Positions 26,497-35,456 of a DNA stretch of 35,456 nucleotides are shown in pieces. This DNA comes from Rhizobium sp. Q54 (GTDB taxonomy: Bacteria; Pseudomonadota; Alphaproteobacteria; Reyranellales; Reyranellaceae): assembly GCA_945903635.1 (NCBI GenBank), contig CAMDOT010000035.1, positions 1-35,456 on the forward strand. The letters run 5' to 3'. Each line of letters starts with the position of its first letter. Within the stretch, counting starts at the first letter, position 1. A program made the translations under genes and the position numbers. A model generated the notes under the pieces. The model had not been told where the DNA came from, made no database searches, and worked only from the letters and a program-made list of their open reading frames with translations.

Positions 26497-28149
26497 CTAG
26501 ATGCGGACGATGTGAACGTCCGTCAACGGCTTCTTGCCGAGGTGCGCGCGCACGACGCGCCGCACGGCCTGGCGGGACGCCTCCTCGATCCGCTTGTCGT
26601 CGCCTCGCTCGGAGGGGCTGAGGTCGGCCAGCATCTCACGCAGCCCCGCGACGATGGCCTCGGCAAGCGCGCCGTCCTCGTCCTCGATACCCCGCAGAGA
26701 CACCTTGGGCGATGCCACGGCGCGGCCCTTGCCGTCGATTACCAGGGTGGCGGCGGCGGCCCCGTTCCACAGCAACTTGCGCCGCTCACGCAGCACGCCG
26801 CCATCGAGCGGCACCAGACCGTCGCCGTCACGGGCCAGGCGGCCCACCGGAACATGGTCGATGATCTCCGCCGGCCCTGGCGCCAACCGCACCAGCGTGC
26901 CGTTCGGCGCCACGATCGTCTCCGGCACCTGGCAGGCCCGAGCAAGGGCTGCATGCTCTACCATGTGACGGACCTCGCCATGGACCGGCAAGGCGATCCG
27001 GGGACGCACCCACTGGTAGACCCGCACGAGTTCGTCGCGCGCGGGATGGCCTGAGACGTGAATATCAGCCTCGCGGTCGGTAATGACCTCGACGCCGCGC
27101 GCCATCAGGGCATTCTGCAGGCGTCCGACCGAGCGCTCGTTTCCGGGGATGACACGCGACGAGAAGATCGCCGTGTCGCCCTCCTCAAGGACGATGTCGC
27201 GATGCTCATCGTTGGCGATCTTGGCCATCGACGCCCGCATCTCGCCCTGACTGCCAGTGCAGATGAACAGCACCTTGTTCCGGGGCAGGTAGGCTCCGTC
27301 CTGCGGGCTGACGCATTCGGGAAAATCGAGCATGTAGCCGCATTCCTGCGCTGCCTCGATCATGCGCAGCAGCGCCGGACCGGACAGAACGGGGTGGCGG
27401 CCCGCAGCGACCGCCGCCAACGCAATGCTTTCCACGCGCGCAAGATTGGAAGCAAAGCAAGTGACGGCAATACGCCCCTTCCGCCCCTTGACCAGCTTCT
27501 TGAGATTGGTCCGCACCATTGCCTCGGAGCCCGCTTCGCCCTCGACGAAGACGTTGGTGCTGTCGCAGACCATCGCCAGTACGCCTTCGTCGCCGATGCG
27601 CTTCAGCATCGCCTCGTCGGTCAGGTCGCCGATCAGCGGCTCGGGATCGATCTTCCAGTCACCGGTGTGAAAGATGGTGCCGAACTTGGTCCGGATGGCC
27701 AACGCATTGGGTTCGAGAATCGAATGCGTCATGGTGATCATCTCGAGGTCGAACGGCCCGAGGCTGAATTTGCCTCGCAGCGGGATTTCCGTGATCCGGA
27801 CGGCATCGACCAAGCCGGCCTGCGTGAGCTTGCGGCGCAGCACCGAGGCTGCGAACGGCGTGGCGTAGACCGGCGCCTTCAGCCTTGGCCAGAGATCAGC
27901 CACCGCACCCAGATGATCCTCGTGCGCGTGTGTCAGCACGATGCCGACAAGGTCCTTGCGCCGCTCTTCGATGAAAGCAGGATCGGGCATGATGACCTCG
28001 ACACCAGGCATGGTGTCGTCGCCGAAGGCGATGCCGAGATCGAGCATCAGCCACTTGCCGGCATGGCCATAGAGATTGAGGTTCATGCCGATCTCGCCGG
28101 CGCCCCCAAGGGCGAGAAACAGCAACTCTTCGTTCGACGGGACGGTCAT
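26497..28149 (-). CDS. rnj: Ribonuclease J
   Basis: The 550-residue metallo-beta-lactamase/beta-CASP nuclease degrades and processes RNA by 5'-3' exonuclease and endonuclease action. The zinc motif is HAHEDH at residues 74-79. Other metal-site motifs are FHTGDWKIDPEP, MVCDSTNVFVEGEAGSE in the beta-CASP part, and HVSGHPARDEL and LPVHGEVRHM late in the core. A C-terminal RNase J domain follows, with LLWNGAAAATLVIDGKGR. The ATG overlaps the coaX stop by 4 nt (ATGA). RNase J in this operon is usual for alphaproteobacteria; whether RNase E is also present cannot be seen here. Confidence 0.96.
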   Translation of the reverse strand: MTVPSNEELLFLALGGAGEIGMNLNLYGHAGKWLMLDLGIAFGDDTMPGVEVIMPDPAFIEERRKDLVGIVLTHAHEDHLGAVADLWPRLKAPVYATPFAASVLRRKLTQAGLVDAVRITEIPLRGKFSLGPFDLEMITMTHSILEPNALAIRTKFGTIFHTGDWKIDPEPLIGDLTDEAMLKRIGDEGVLAMVCDSTNVFVEGEAGSEAMVRTNLKKLVKGRKGRIAVTCFASNLARVESIALAAVAAGRHPVLSGPALLRMIEAAQECGYMLDFPECVSPQDGAYLPRNKVLFICTGSQGEMRASMAKIANDEHRDIVLEEGDTAIFSSRVIPGNERSVGRLQNALMARGVEVITDREADIHVSGHPARDELVRVYQWVRPRIALPVHGEVRHMVEHAALARACQVPETIVAPNGTLVRLAPGPAEIIDHVPVGRLARDGDGLVPLDGGVLRERRKLLWNGAAAATLVIDGKGRAVASPKVSLRGIEDEDGALAEAIVAGLREMLADLSPSERGDDKRIEEASRQAVRRVVRAHLGKKPLTDVHIVRI

Positions 28150-28916
28150 TTGTTGTTGCGGCGCCAGATCTCCAGGAGACCGAGCGACATCAGGTCCGGC
28201 TCGATGGCATCGAACAGGCCGATCTCATCCTTGAATACGGCGGCGAGCCCACCGGTCGCCACCACCTTCATGGGCTCGCCATATTCGGCCCGGATGCGCT
28301 TGATCAGGCTCTCGATCAGCCCGACATAGCCCCAGAAAATGCCCGACTGCATGGCCGGCACCGTGGCCTTGCCGATCACATGGGCCGGCTTCTCGACGCG
28401 GATGCGCGGCAGGCGTGCAGTCATCAGGTAGAACGATTCGATTGTGAGCTCGACACCTGGCGCCAGCACGCCGCCGACAAAATTCCCATCCTTGTCGGAA
28501 AGATCGAACGTGGTAGCGCTGCCGAAATCGACGGTGATCAATGGCCCGCCATATTTCTTGTAGCCGGCGATGACGCCGACCAGACGATCCGGGCCGGCAT
28601 CCTGAGGCCGGTCGAGCAGGACCTTGATGCCGAGCTCGACGTCGGGTTCACCCACGATCAGCAATTTGGCCTTGAAGTAGATCTCGCAGAGCCGGCGGAT
28701 GTGAAGGTTCACCTGCGGCACGACGCTCGCCAGGATCGCACCCTTGATCGAGCTCGGATCGAAGCCTTGCAGATGCATGAGCTGAGTCAGCCAGGCGGCG
28801 TACTCGTCGGCCGTGCGCTTGGCCTCGGTGCGCAGTCGGAACTGCGAGACGATCTTGTCGCCGTCGAATACGGCGAATTTGGAATTGGTGTTGCCGACAT
28901 CAATCGCGAGCAGCAT
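28146..28916 (-). CDS. coaX: Type III pantothenate kinase
   Basis: The 256-residue ASKHA-fold enzyme makes 4'-phosphopantothenate, the first step of CoA synthesis. The phosphate-binding motif IDVGNTN is at residues 5-11 with Asp6. The GPDRLVGVIAGYKKYG stretch (around residue 108) and the second phosphate motif DFGSATTFD follow; the usual form of the latter is DFGTATTFD, a conservative change. GVELTIESFYLMTARLPRI and the C-terminal ATGGLAAVF complete the pattern. It starts 12 nt after birA and overlaps rnj. The type III enzyme is generally not feedback-inhibited by CoA, which is knowledge of the family. Confidence 0.96.
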   Translation of the reverse strand: MLLAIDVGNTNSKFAVFDGDKIVSQFRLRTEAKRTADEYAAWLTQLMHLQGFDPSSIKGAILASVVPQVNLHIRRLCEIYFKAKLLIVGEPDVELGIKVLLDRPQDAGPDRLVGVIAGYKKYGGPLITVDFGSATTFDLSDKDGNFVGGVLAPGVELTIESFYLMTARLPRIRVEKPAHVIGKATVPAMQSGIFWGYVGLIESLIKRIRAEYGEPMKVVATGGLAAVFKDEIGLFDAIEPDLMSLGLLEIWRRNNK

Positions 28917-28928
28917 CGCCTCTTCTCC

Positions 28929-29663
28929 TCAGGCCGCACGGCCAAGCAATTCGCCGGACACGATCTTGCGGGGACCAGCCGGTGTCTCCAGCAACAACGC
29001 ACCTTCGTGGTCCATTCCGGCAAAGCGGCCCTGTACCAGTTCCTCGCCCAGCCTGACGTCGACATCGATGCCGAGAGGTCCGGCCTTGGCGAGCCACGCC
29101 GCCCTCACGGTCTCAAAGCCGTGGTGGCGCCATTCAGCGAGCCGCCAGGCCAACGACTGAGCAAGCCGCTCCAGCGCCGCCTCCACCGAGCCGCCGAGCG
29201 CTGCGCCCGGATAGCGCATCTCCGCCGCCTGCGGCGCAAAGCCCACGTTGACCCCGATGCCCGCAACGACATGGTCGACGAAGCCACTCTGTCCGATCGA
29301 GCTTTCGAGCAGGATACCCGCGACCTTGCCGCCATCGACCATGACGTCGTTCGGCCACTTCACCCTCACGTCGCGTCCGGCCGGGACGATATCGGAGACC
29401 GCGAGGGCCGCGACGAAGCCAAGTTCGGCGGCGCGCGGCGCGGCGCAGTCGGGCCGTAGGATGGTCGAGCTGTAGAGATTCCCAACCGGCGATACCCAGT
29501 GCCGGCCGCGGCGGCCGCGACCGCCGGTCTGTTCGCGGGCCCAGACGACGGTACCTTCCGTAGCGCCGGCGTCCGCCAGACGTGCCGCCTCGTCGTTGGT
29601 GCTGCCGACGCTGTCCAGCGCGACCAGCCTCCACCCGTCCGGCAGGACGGGCGCCACGATCAC
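28929..29663 (-). CDS. birA: Biotin--[acetyl-CoA-carboxylase] ligase, monofunctional
   Basis: The 244-residue ligase activates biotin to biotinyl-AMP and transfers it to carboxylase subunits. The biotin loop GRGRRGR is at residues 48-54, KWPNDV at 102-107 and the catalytic Lys113 in GGKVAGILLE. There is no N-terminal helix-turn-helix, so unlike E. coli BirA it is not a repressor. The start is GTG at 29661-29663, which overlaps the nuoN stop (GTGA), so translation is coupled to the complex I genes. Confidence 0.95.
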   Translation of the reverse strand: MIVAPVLPDGWRLVALDSVGSTNDEAARLADAGATEGTVVWAREQTGGRGRRGRHWVSPVGNLYSSTILRPDCAAPRAAELGFVAALAVSDIVPAGRDVRVKWPNDVMVDGGKVAGILLESSIGQSGFVDHVVAGIGVNVGFAPQAAEMRYPGAALGGSVEAALERLAQSLAWRLAEWRHHGFETVRAAWLAKAGPLGIDVDVRLGEELVQGRFAGMDHEGALLLETPAGPRKIVSGELLGRAA

Positions 29664-31102
29664 TGGAACAGGCCTTTCGCCGCCGATGCGGCGATCAGGC
29701 TGAGGGGCTGCGGTGCCAGCGAAAACAGGGTCACCAGGATCGCCGATACGAACGCCACGGTGCGGTAGACGCCGAACGGCGTGCTGTCGAGCTCCTCGGT
29801 CGCCTCATCGAAGTACATGACCTTGACGATGCGCAGGTAGTAGTACGACGCCACAACGGAGGCGAGCACGCCCAGGACGGCGGGAATGTAGAGGTTGGCC
29901 TCGACGGCGGCGATGAAGATGTAGAGTTTTCCCCAGAAGCCCGCGAGCGGCGGGATGCCGGCCAGCGAGAACATGAAGAGCAGCATCGCGAAGGCCATCA
30001 TCGGCTGGCTCTTGGCCAGGCCCGCCAGGTCGGAAACGCTTTCGACCATGACGCCCCGGCGCTTCATCATCAGGATCGTGGCGAACACGCCCAGTGTCAT
30101 GACGAGGTAGATGGCAAGGTAGAAGACGATCGACTGGATCCCCTTCTCGCTGCCGCTCGCCAAGCCCAGCAGCACATAGCCGACATTGCCGATCGATGAA
30201 TAGGCCATCAGACGCTTGATGTTCTGCTGACGAAGCGCCGCGAATGCCCCCAACGCCATCGACAACACGGCGGCCACGACGATGATCTGCTGCCATTGCG
30301 GGAACAGCGGCTTGAACGGTCCCATCAGGACCGAGACCATCAGCGAGATGGCTGCGATCTTCGGCGCCACGGCGAACAATGCGGTCACCGGAGTCGGTGC
30401 GCCCTCGTACACGTCGGGCGTCCACATATGGAACGGCACAGCCGACACCTTGAACGCGAGACCCGCGACCACGAACACGAGCCCGACGACGACACCGAAC
30501 TCGGCGGCCTTGCCGTCGAGCAGCGCCTGCGAGATCTGGACGAACGCCGTGCCGCCGCAGAAGCCGTAGATCAGGGAGGCGCCGAACAGCAGCATGCCGG
30601 AAGCAACCGATCCCAGGACGAAGTACTTAACGCCGGCTTCGGTCGAGCGCACGCTGTCGCGCTGGAAGGCCGCAATGACGTAGAGCGCCAGCGACTGAAG
30701 CTCGAGACCGACATAAAGGGACATGAGATCGTTGGCCGAGATCATCAGCATCATGCCCAGGGTCGCGAGTGCCACCAGCACCGGATACTCGAAGCGCCAC
30801 GCCTTGGCCTGCTCGAAATAGGATCGCGACATCAGCACGGCGACGGCCGCCCCAATCAACACCATTGCCTTCATGGTCGCGGTCAGCCGATCGACGATGA
30901 AGAGCGAGGCGAAGGCCATACCTTCGCGGTAGGGCGCAAACAGCAACACCGCCGTCACCAGCAGCACGACCGACGTCGCCACCGAAATGAATGGCGTTGC
31001 CACCTCGCCACGGACAACACCGTAGATCAGCAGGAGCATTGCCGCCGCAGCCAGGAAGAGTTCCGGCCGTGCCAGTGTCCAGAATTCGAGACCGACAACC
31101 AT
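29660..31102 (-). CDS. nuoN: NADH:quinone oxidoreductase subunit N
   Basis: This antiporter-like, proton-pumping membrane subunit of complex I has about 14 transmembrane helices (480 residues). Conserved features are SLYVGLELQSLALYVIAAF with the key helix-5 glutamate, SAVPFHMWTPDVYEGAPTPVTALFAVAPK, LMAYSSIGNVGYVLLG and the helix-12 region GIPPLAGFWGKLYIF. Three starts are close: GTG 31111, ATG 31108 and ATG 31102. The last has GGGAG at a normal eight-base spacing and is chosen; the ATG at 31108 would add two residues. The subunit sits in the inner membrane arm. Confidence 0.96.
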   Translation of the reverse strand: MVVGLEFWTLARPELFLAAAAMLLLIYGVVRGEVATPFISVATSVVLLVTAVLLFAPYREGMAFASLFIVDRLTATMKAMVLIGAAVAVLMSRSYFEQAKAWRFEYPVLVALATLGMMLMISANDLMSLYVGLELQSLALYVIAAFQRDSVRSTEAGVKYFVLGSVASGMLLFGASLIYGFCGGTAFVQISQALLDGKAAEFGVVVGLVFVVAGLAFKVSAVPFHMWTPDVYEGAPTPVTALFAVAPKIAAISLMVSVLMGPFKPLFPQWQQIIVVAAVLSMALGAFAALRQQNIKRLMAYSSIGNVGYVLLGLASGSEKGIQSIVFYLAIYLVMTLGVFATILMMKRRGVMVESVSDLAGLAKSQPMMAFAMLLFMFSLAGIPPLAGFWGKLYIFIAAVEANLYIPAVLGVLASVVASYYYLRIVKVMYFDEATEELDSTPFGVYRTVAFVSAILVTLFSLAPQPLSLIAASAAKGLFQ

Positions 31103-31121
31103 ATTCATCACTCCCGGCCGC

Positions 31122-32636
31122 TCACGGCACCAACGCCGCGGTGCGGGCGAGCTTCAGGGCGGCCTGATAGTCGCCAATCAACTTATCAACCGAGGGCGCC
31201 ATCGGGTCGAGGAAGGAACTGGGATAGATGCCCATCCACAAGGTGATCAGCACCAACGGCAGGAACACCGCGATCTCACGCCGGTTCATGTCGAGGATAG
31301 CCTTCAGCGAATCCTTGGTCAGTTCGCCGAAGACGATCTTGCGATAGAGCCAGAGCGCGTAGGCGGCTCCCAGAATGATGCCCGTCGTCGCCAGGAATGC
31401 CACCCAGGTGTTGGCCTTGAACGTTCCAACCAGGACCAGGAATTCACCCACGAAGCCCGACAGACCGGGCAGCCCGACGCTCGCCAGGGTGAAGAACATG
31501 AAGGTGAAGGCATATCGTGGCATGCGATGGACGAGGCCGCCGTAGGCTGCGATCTCGCGGGTGTGCATGCGGTCGTAGACGACGCCGACACAAAGAAAGA
31601 GCGCTGCCGAGACGATGCCGTGGCTCAGCATCTGGAAGATCGAACCCTGGACGCTCTGCATGTTCATGATGAAGGCGCCGATCGTCACGAAGCCCATGTG
31701 GGCCACCGACGAGTAGGCGATCAGCTTCTTCATGTCCTCCTGCACCAGCGCCACCAGCGAGGTGTAGATGACAGCCACGATGCTGAGGCCGAAGACCAAC
31801 GGCGCGAAATACTGCGAGGCTTCGGGGACGAGGGGACGCGAGAACCTGAGGAAGCCGTACCCGCCCATCTTCAGCAACACACCGGCCAGGATCACCGAAC
31901 CGGCGGTTGGCGCCTCGACATGGGCGTCGGGCAGCCAGGTATGGACCGGCCACATCGGCACCTTGACCGCGAAGGATGCGAAGAAGGCGAGCCACAGCCA
32001 GCACTGCCAGGTGAACGGCAGGTCGAGCTTTTCCATCGCCGTCAGCAGATCCGTCGTGCCCACCTGCCAGTAGACGGCGATGATCGCCCGCAGCATCAGC
32101 ACCGAGCCCAGCAACGTGTAGAGGAAGAACTTGAAGGCCGCGTAGACCCGCCGCTTGCCGCCCCAGACACCGATGATGAGGAACATCGGAATGAGGACGC
32201 CTTCGAAGAAGACATAGAACAGCGCCAGGTCGAGCGCACAGAACATGCCGACCATGAAGGTCTCGAGCACGAGGAATGCGATCATGTATTCCTTGACGCG
32301 GACCTTGACCGATTCCCAGCTCGCCAGGATGCAGATCGGCGTCAACAGCGTCGACAGCAGCACAAAGAACAGCGAAATACCGTCGATACCGACGTGATAG
32401 CCGATCGAGAGCGCCGGCACCCAGTCGAGCTTCTCCTCGAACTGGAAGCTGGCCTTGGTGGGATCGAAGCGCACCCACAGGACGAGGGAGACCAGGAAAG
32501 TCGCGAGCGACGTCAGCAACGCGGCGCTGCGGCAATTGCGGTCCACTGCTTCCTTGGGACCGTTCACGACCAGGCAGAACAGCGCCCCCACCAGGGGCAG
32601 AAAGGTGACCAGGGAAAGGATCGGCCAGCTCGACAT
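31122..32636 (-). CDS. nuoM: NADH:quinone oxidoreductase subunit M
   Basis: The 504-residue antiporter-like membrane subunit of complex I has about 14 helices. The conserved helix-5 Glu145 lies in [19 protein letters not shown], and the helix 7-8 region reads [27 protein letters not shown]. Later come [13 protein letters not shown] and the discontinuous-helix segment [14 protein letters not shown]. The frame is open 24 codons upstream inside nuoL, but the ATG at 32634-32636 gives the family start ([18 protein letters not shown]). It starts 7 nt after nuoL, whose end provides the GAGGTAAGG ribosome-binding stretch. Confidence 0.97.
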   Translation of the reverse strand: MSSWPILSLVTFLPLVGALFCLVVNGPKEAVDRNCRSAALLTSLATFLVSLVLWVRFDPTKASFQFEEKLDWVPALSIGYHVGIDGISLFFVLLSTLLTPICILASWESVKVRVKEYMIAFLVLETFMVGMFCALDLALFYVFFEGVLIPMFLIIGVWGGKRRVYAAFKFFLYTLLGSVLMLRAIIAVYWQVGTTDLLTAMEKLDLPFTWQCWLWLAFFASFAVKVPMWPVHTWLPDAHVEAPTAGSVILAGVLLKMGGYGFLRFSRPLVPEASQYFAPLVFGLSIVAVIYTSLVALVQEDMKKLIAYSSVAHMGFVTIGAFIMNMQSVQGSIFQMLSHGIVSAALFLCVGVVYDRMHTREIAAYGGLVHRMPRYAFTFMFFTLASVGLPGLSGFVGEFLVLVGTFKANTWVAFLATTGIILGAAYALWLYRKIVFGELTKDSLKAILDMNRREIAVFLPLVLITLWMGIYPSSFLDPMAPSVDKLIGDYQAALKLARTAALVP

Positions 32637-32643
32637 CGGGGCC

Positions 32644-34617
32644 TTACCTCGCCGCCAGCATGAAATAGGTAACGAGGCCCGCCACGCCGACCAGCATCGC
32701 GAACGCATAGTGGTAGAGGTAGCCGCTCTGGAAGCGGCTGAGAACGCCGGCCATGTCTTGTGCGCGCGCCGCGATGTTATCGGGGCCGAGGCCGTCGATC
32801 ACCGCGCCGTCGCCCTTCTTCCAAAGTACGCGGCCGATGGCCAGTGCCGGCTTGACGAAGACCGCGTCGTAGATTTCGTCAAAGTACCACTTGTTGAAAA
32901 ACAGGGCGTGCAGGCCGGGGAACGCCTTGACGGTACGGGCCGGCATGTCGGTCCTGACGATGTAGTAATAGTAGCTGAGCAGGATACCCGCGATGGCAAA
33001 AACCAGCGGTGCCAGCTTCACCCACAGCGGCACCTCGTGTGCGTGATGCAGCACCTCTTGCGTCGACTTCACAGCAATCGAATGGCCCCAGAAGGCTTGC
33101 CAGTCGTGCCCAACGAACCAGTCGTAGGCAACCATGCCCGACAGCGCCGCACCGATACCCAGCACGTAGAGCGGAATCATCATGACCGCGGGCGATTCGT
33201 GTGCGTGATCCCAGGTGTGATGGTCGCCGCGATACTTGCCGTAGAAGGTCATGAACATCAGGCGCGTCGAATAGAAAGCGGTCATGAAGGCCGCAACGAC
33301 ACCCAGCCAATAGGCGATCACGCCGACGGTCGTGTGCACGCCGTAGGCCGACTCCAACATGATGTCCTTGGAGTAGAAGCCGGCAAATCCGACGCCGTTG
33401 CCGAAAATGAACGGAACGCCGATGCCCGACAGGGCAAGCGTGCCGACCCACATCAGGATGAAGGTCTGCGGCGCTTTCTCCTTCACGCCGCCCATGTTCC
33501 GCATGTCCTGCTCGTGATGCAGGCAGTGGATGACCGACCCGGAACCCAGGAACAGCAGCGCCTTGAAGAAGGCGTGCGTCATGAGATGGAACATCGCCGC
33601 CGAATAGGCGCCGACACCGCAGGCAAAGAACATGTAGCCGAGCTGGCTGCAGGTCGAATAGGCGACGACCCGCTTGATATCGAACTGGGTGAGGCCGACC
33701 GTGGCCGCGAAGAACGCGGTCGCCGCTCCGATGATCGTGACGACCATCAAGGCGATCGGCGCCAGTTCGAACAGCGGCGAGAGGCGGCAGACCATGAACA
33801 CACCCGCAGTCACCATGGTGGCGGCATGGATCAGCGCGGAGACCGGCGTCGGGCCTTCCATGGCGTCCGGCAGCCAGGTGTGCAGGCCGAGCTGGGCCGA
33901 CTTGCCCATGGCGCCGACGAACAGCAGCAGGCAAGCGGTCTCGAGGGCAGGCAGGTTCATGCCCAGGAACTCGATGCGCATCTGCGCCATCTGCGGCGCC
34001 TTGCCGAAGATCTCCTCGAAGCCCACCGAGCCGCTCAGCATCCAGACCGCGAAGATGCCGAGGGCGAAACCGAAGTCGCCGATGCGATTGACGATGAAGG
34101 CCTTCATGGCCGCTGCATTGGCCGACGGCTTGTCGTACCAGAAACCGATCAGCAGGTAGGAGGCGAGCCCCACGCCCTCCCAGCCGAAGAACAGCTGAAC
34201 CAGATTGTCCGACGTGACCAGCATCAGCATGAAGAAGGTGAACAGGCTGAGATAGGCCATGAAGCGCGCGATGCTGGTGTCCTCGGCCATGTAGCCGATC
34301 GAATAGACATGGACCATCGACGACACGACGGTGACCACGATCAGCATGACCGCCGTCAGGGTATCGACCCGCAGCGCCCAGTCGACGTCGAACGTTCCCG
34401 AGCCGATCCAGGTGAAGAGCTTGACCACGATCAGCTTGCCGTTCTCCGGGCCGAAGCCGATGCGAACAAACACGAAAACCGACAGCGCCGCCGCGATCAG
34501 CAGCGCCGCGCAGGTCACGATCTGGGCTGGCCGGTCGCCGATCACGCGACAGAAAAGGCCGGCAATGGCCGCGGCGAGCAGCGGCAGGAGGACGATGAGC
34601 TTGATGGCAAGGTCCAT
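32644..34617 (-). CDS. nuoL: NADH:quinone oxidoreductase subunit L
   Basis: The 657-residue distal pump subunit of complex I has about 16 helices, including the long lateral helix at the C-terminus. The key helix-5 Glu147 is in [55 protein letters not shown] and [17 protein letters not shown] are the conserved channel segments. The C-terminal part contains [17 protein letters not shown], typical of NuoL. It starts 14 nt after nuoK. Length is normal for alphaproteobacteria (about 640-700). Confidence 0.97.
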   Translation of the reverse strand: MDLAIKLIVLLPLLAAAIAGLFCRVIGDRPAQIVTCAALLIAAALSVFVFVRIGFGPENGKLIVVKLFTWIGSGTFDVDWALRVDTLTAVMLIVVTVVSSMVHVYSIGYMAEDTSIARFMAYLSLFTFFMLMLVTSDNLVQLFFGWEGVGLASYLLIGFWYDKPSANAAAMKAFIVNRIGDFGFALGIFAVWMLSGSVGFEEIFGKAPQMAQMRIEFLGMNLPALETACLLLFVGAMGKSAQLGLHTWLPDAMEGPTPVSALIHAATMVTAGVFMVCRLSPLFELAPIALMVVTIIGAATAFFAATVGLTQFDIKRVVAYSTCSQLGYMFFACGVGAYSAAMFHLMTHAFFKALLFLGSGSVIHCLHHEQDMRNMGGVKEKAPQTFILMWVGTLALSGIGVPFIFGNGVGFAGFYSKDIMLESAYGVHTTVGVIAYWLGVVAAFMTAFYSTRLMFMTFYGKYRGDHHTWDHAHESPAVMMIPLYVLGIGAALSGMVAYDWFVGHDWQAFWGHSIAVKSTQEVLHHAHEVPLWVKLAPLVFAIAGILLSYYYYIVRTDMPARTVKAFPGLHALFFNKWYFDEIYDAVFVKPALAIGRVLWKKGDGAVIDGLGPDNIAARAQDMAGVLSRFQSGYLYHYAFAMLVGVAGLVTYFMLAAR

Positions 34618-34631
34618 GGTCGTACGTGTCC

Positions 34632-34940
34632 CTAGCCCTTCATCGCGTTGATGTCTTCGACCTCGATGGTGCCGCGATTGCGGAAGTAGACCACGAGGAT
34701 GGCGAGGCCGATGGCTGCTTCAGCTGCCGCCACGGTCAGCACCAGCATGGCGAAGATCTGCCCCACGATGTTGCCCTGAAACACCGAGAACGCCACGAGA
34801 TTGATATTCACCGCCAGCAGCATCAGTTCGACGCACATCAGGATGACGATGACGTTCTTGCGGTTGAGGAAAATACCCAGGATTCCGAGGGTGAACAGTA
34901 CCGAGGCGACCGTGAGGTAGTGAGCGAGGCCGATGGTCAT
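34632..34940 (-). CDS. nuoK: NADH:quinone oxidoreductase subunit K
   Basis: The 102-residue subunit has three transmembrane helices. The two conserved membrane glutamates are Glu38 ([17 protein letters not shown]) and Glu74 ([16 protein letters not shown]), equivalent to Glu36 and Glu72 in E. coli, which take part in proton transfer next to NuoJ and NuoN. The ATG overlaps the nuoJ stop as TAATG. All features fit an intact, functional subunit. Confidence 0.98.
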   Translation of the reverse strand: MTIGLAHYLTVASVLFTLGILGIFLNRKNVIVILMCVELMLLAVNINLVAFSVFQGNIVGQIFAMLVLTVAAAEAAIGLAILVVYFRNRGTIEVEDINAMKG

Positions 34941-35456
34941 TACACCCCTCCCCGCGTCGGCACTTTGACCACCGTCATGGTCTGTTCCTTGGTACGGTTG
35001 ATCTGGTCGCCGGCCTTCTGGCGACGGACACCCGGGCGGGTACGCAGCGTCAGCACGATGGCGCCGATCATGGCGACCAGGAGCACGATGCCGGCCACCT
35101 GGAATAGATAGAAGTACTGGGTGTAGAGCACGCGGCCGATGGCGCGGGTATTGTCGATCGCAAGCACCTGGGCACCTTGGGCACTAAGCCCTGCGATCGT
35201 CGTCGAGCCCGCGCCGACAATCCCCAGTCCCAGCAACATCTCGGCAAACAGAACGACGCCGATCAGCGCACCCACCGGGAAATACGTCAGGAATCCTTCG
35301 CGCAGTTCAGTCAGGTTGATGTCGAGCATCATCACGACGAACAGGAACAGGACCGCCACCGCGCCGACATAGACGATGACCAGGATCATCGCGATGAACT
35401 CGGCGCCGATCAGCAGGAACAGCGCCGCGGCATTGAAGAAGGCAAGGATCAGGAAC
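34940..35456 (-). CDS. nuoJ: NADH:quinone oxidoreductase subunit J (5' end cut by window edge)
   Basis: Reading from the right edge, the frame is open through [20 protein letters not shown] and [26 protein letters not shown], the most conserved NuoJ region including the pi-bulge helix 3. Two more membrane segments follow, then a basic tail ending in VPTRGGV. About 171 residues are visible. An internal ATG at 35389 is not the start, since conserved sequence continues before it, and the real N-terminus, about 30 residues, lies outside the window. The gene overlaps nuoK at its stop. NuoJ helps form the membrane arm near the quinone site. Confidence 0.96.
   Translation of the reverse strand, partial: FLILAFFNAAALFLLIGAEFIAMILVIVYVGAVAVLFLFVVMMLDINLTELREGFLTYFPVGALIGVVLFAEMLLGLGIVGAGSTTIAGLSAQGAQVLAIDNTRAIGRVLYTQYFYLFQVAGIVLLVAMIGAIVLTLRTRPGVRRQKAGDQINRTKEQTMTVVKVPTRGGV

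Noticed and set aside
28146..28916. Ser for Thr change in the coaX DFGTATTFD motif as an inactivating change
   Set aside because: The change is conservative, and all other catalytic motifs and the operon context are intact.
32455..34635. A 726-codon plus-strand frame opposite nuoL and nuoM
   Set aside because: Same cause: it mirrors well-conserved complex I genes, and the translation is highly charged with no recognisable domain.

Overview
The window is GC-rich and gene-dense, and looks like the core chromosome of an alphaproteobacterium. The evidence is the gene order: nuoJ-K-L-M-N, birA, coaX, RNase J, methylmalonyl-CoA epimerase, DUF1467, then proS, lol permease, lolD, dnaE, then rpsB, tsf, pyrH, frr, uppS, cdsA, dxr, rseP, bamA, fabZ. 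The class call is well supported. A closer placement (Rhodospirillales- or Reyranella-like) would be a guess from memory. No tRNA, rRNA, CRISPR array or prophage was seen.

Layout. Positions 1-146 hold the 3' end of an IS3-type element: a transposase C-terminus and its right terminal repeat. Next come three plus-strand genes, gltX, an EamA-type exporter and gltA, followed by a small predicted membrane protein gene. From about 4.3 kb to the right edge nearly everything is on the minus strand. Reading in the direction of transcription (right to left): complex I membrane subunits nuoJ (cut by the window edge), nuoK, nuoL, nuoM, nuoN; birA, coaX, rnj, mce, a DUF1467 protein; proS, two tandem LolC/E-type permeases, lolD, dnaE, a DUF72 protein; rpsB, tsf, pyrH, frr, uppS, cdsA, dxr, rseP, bamA, fabZ and gloA. 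The one interruption is a plus-strand purine permease gene (24244-25536), followed by a structured stretch ending in a strong intrinsic terminator.

How the genes work together. The right third encodes the proton-pumping arm of NADH:quinone oxidoreductase plus biotin and CoA cofactor enzymes, RNA turnover and propionyl-CoA metabolism. The middle encodes prolyl-tRNA charging, lipoprotein release and replication. The rpsB-to-fabZ block joins translation factors to envelope biogenesis: isoprenoid and undecaprenyl precursors, CDP-diacylglycerol, outer-membrane protein insertion and fatty-acid dehydration. Many junctions are 1-20 nt overlaps (TGATG, ATGA, GTGA, xTGAGTGA), which suggests translational coupling.

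The most notable observation is an absence. In the usual alphaproteobacterial order lpxD lies between bamA and fabZ, and lpxA, lpxI and lpxB follow fabZ towards gltA. Here bamA and fabZ are 17 nt apart, and gloA directly follows fabZ. The whole lipid A set is missing from its normal place while both flanks are intact. It has either moved elsewhere or been lost, which would imply an LPS-free outer membrane. The same flank also carries the IS remnant and the inserted EamA gene, so it looks like a rearranged junction.
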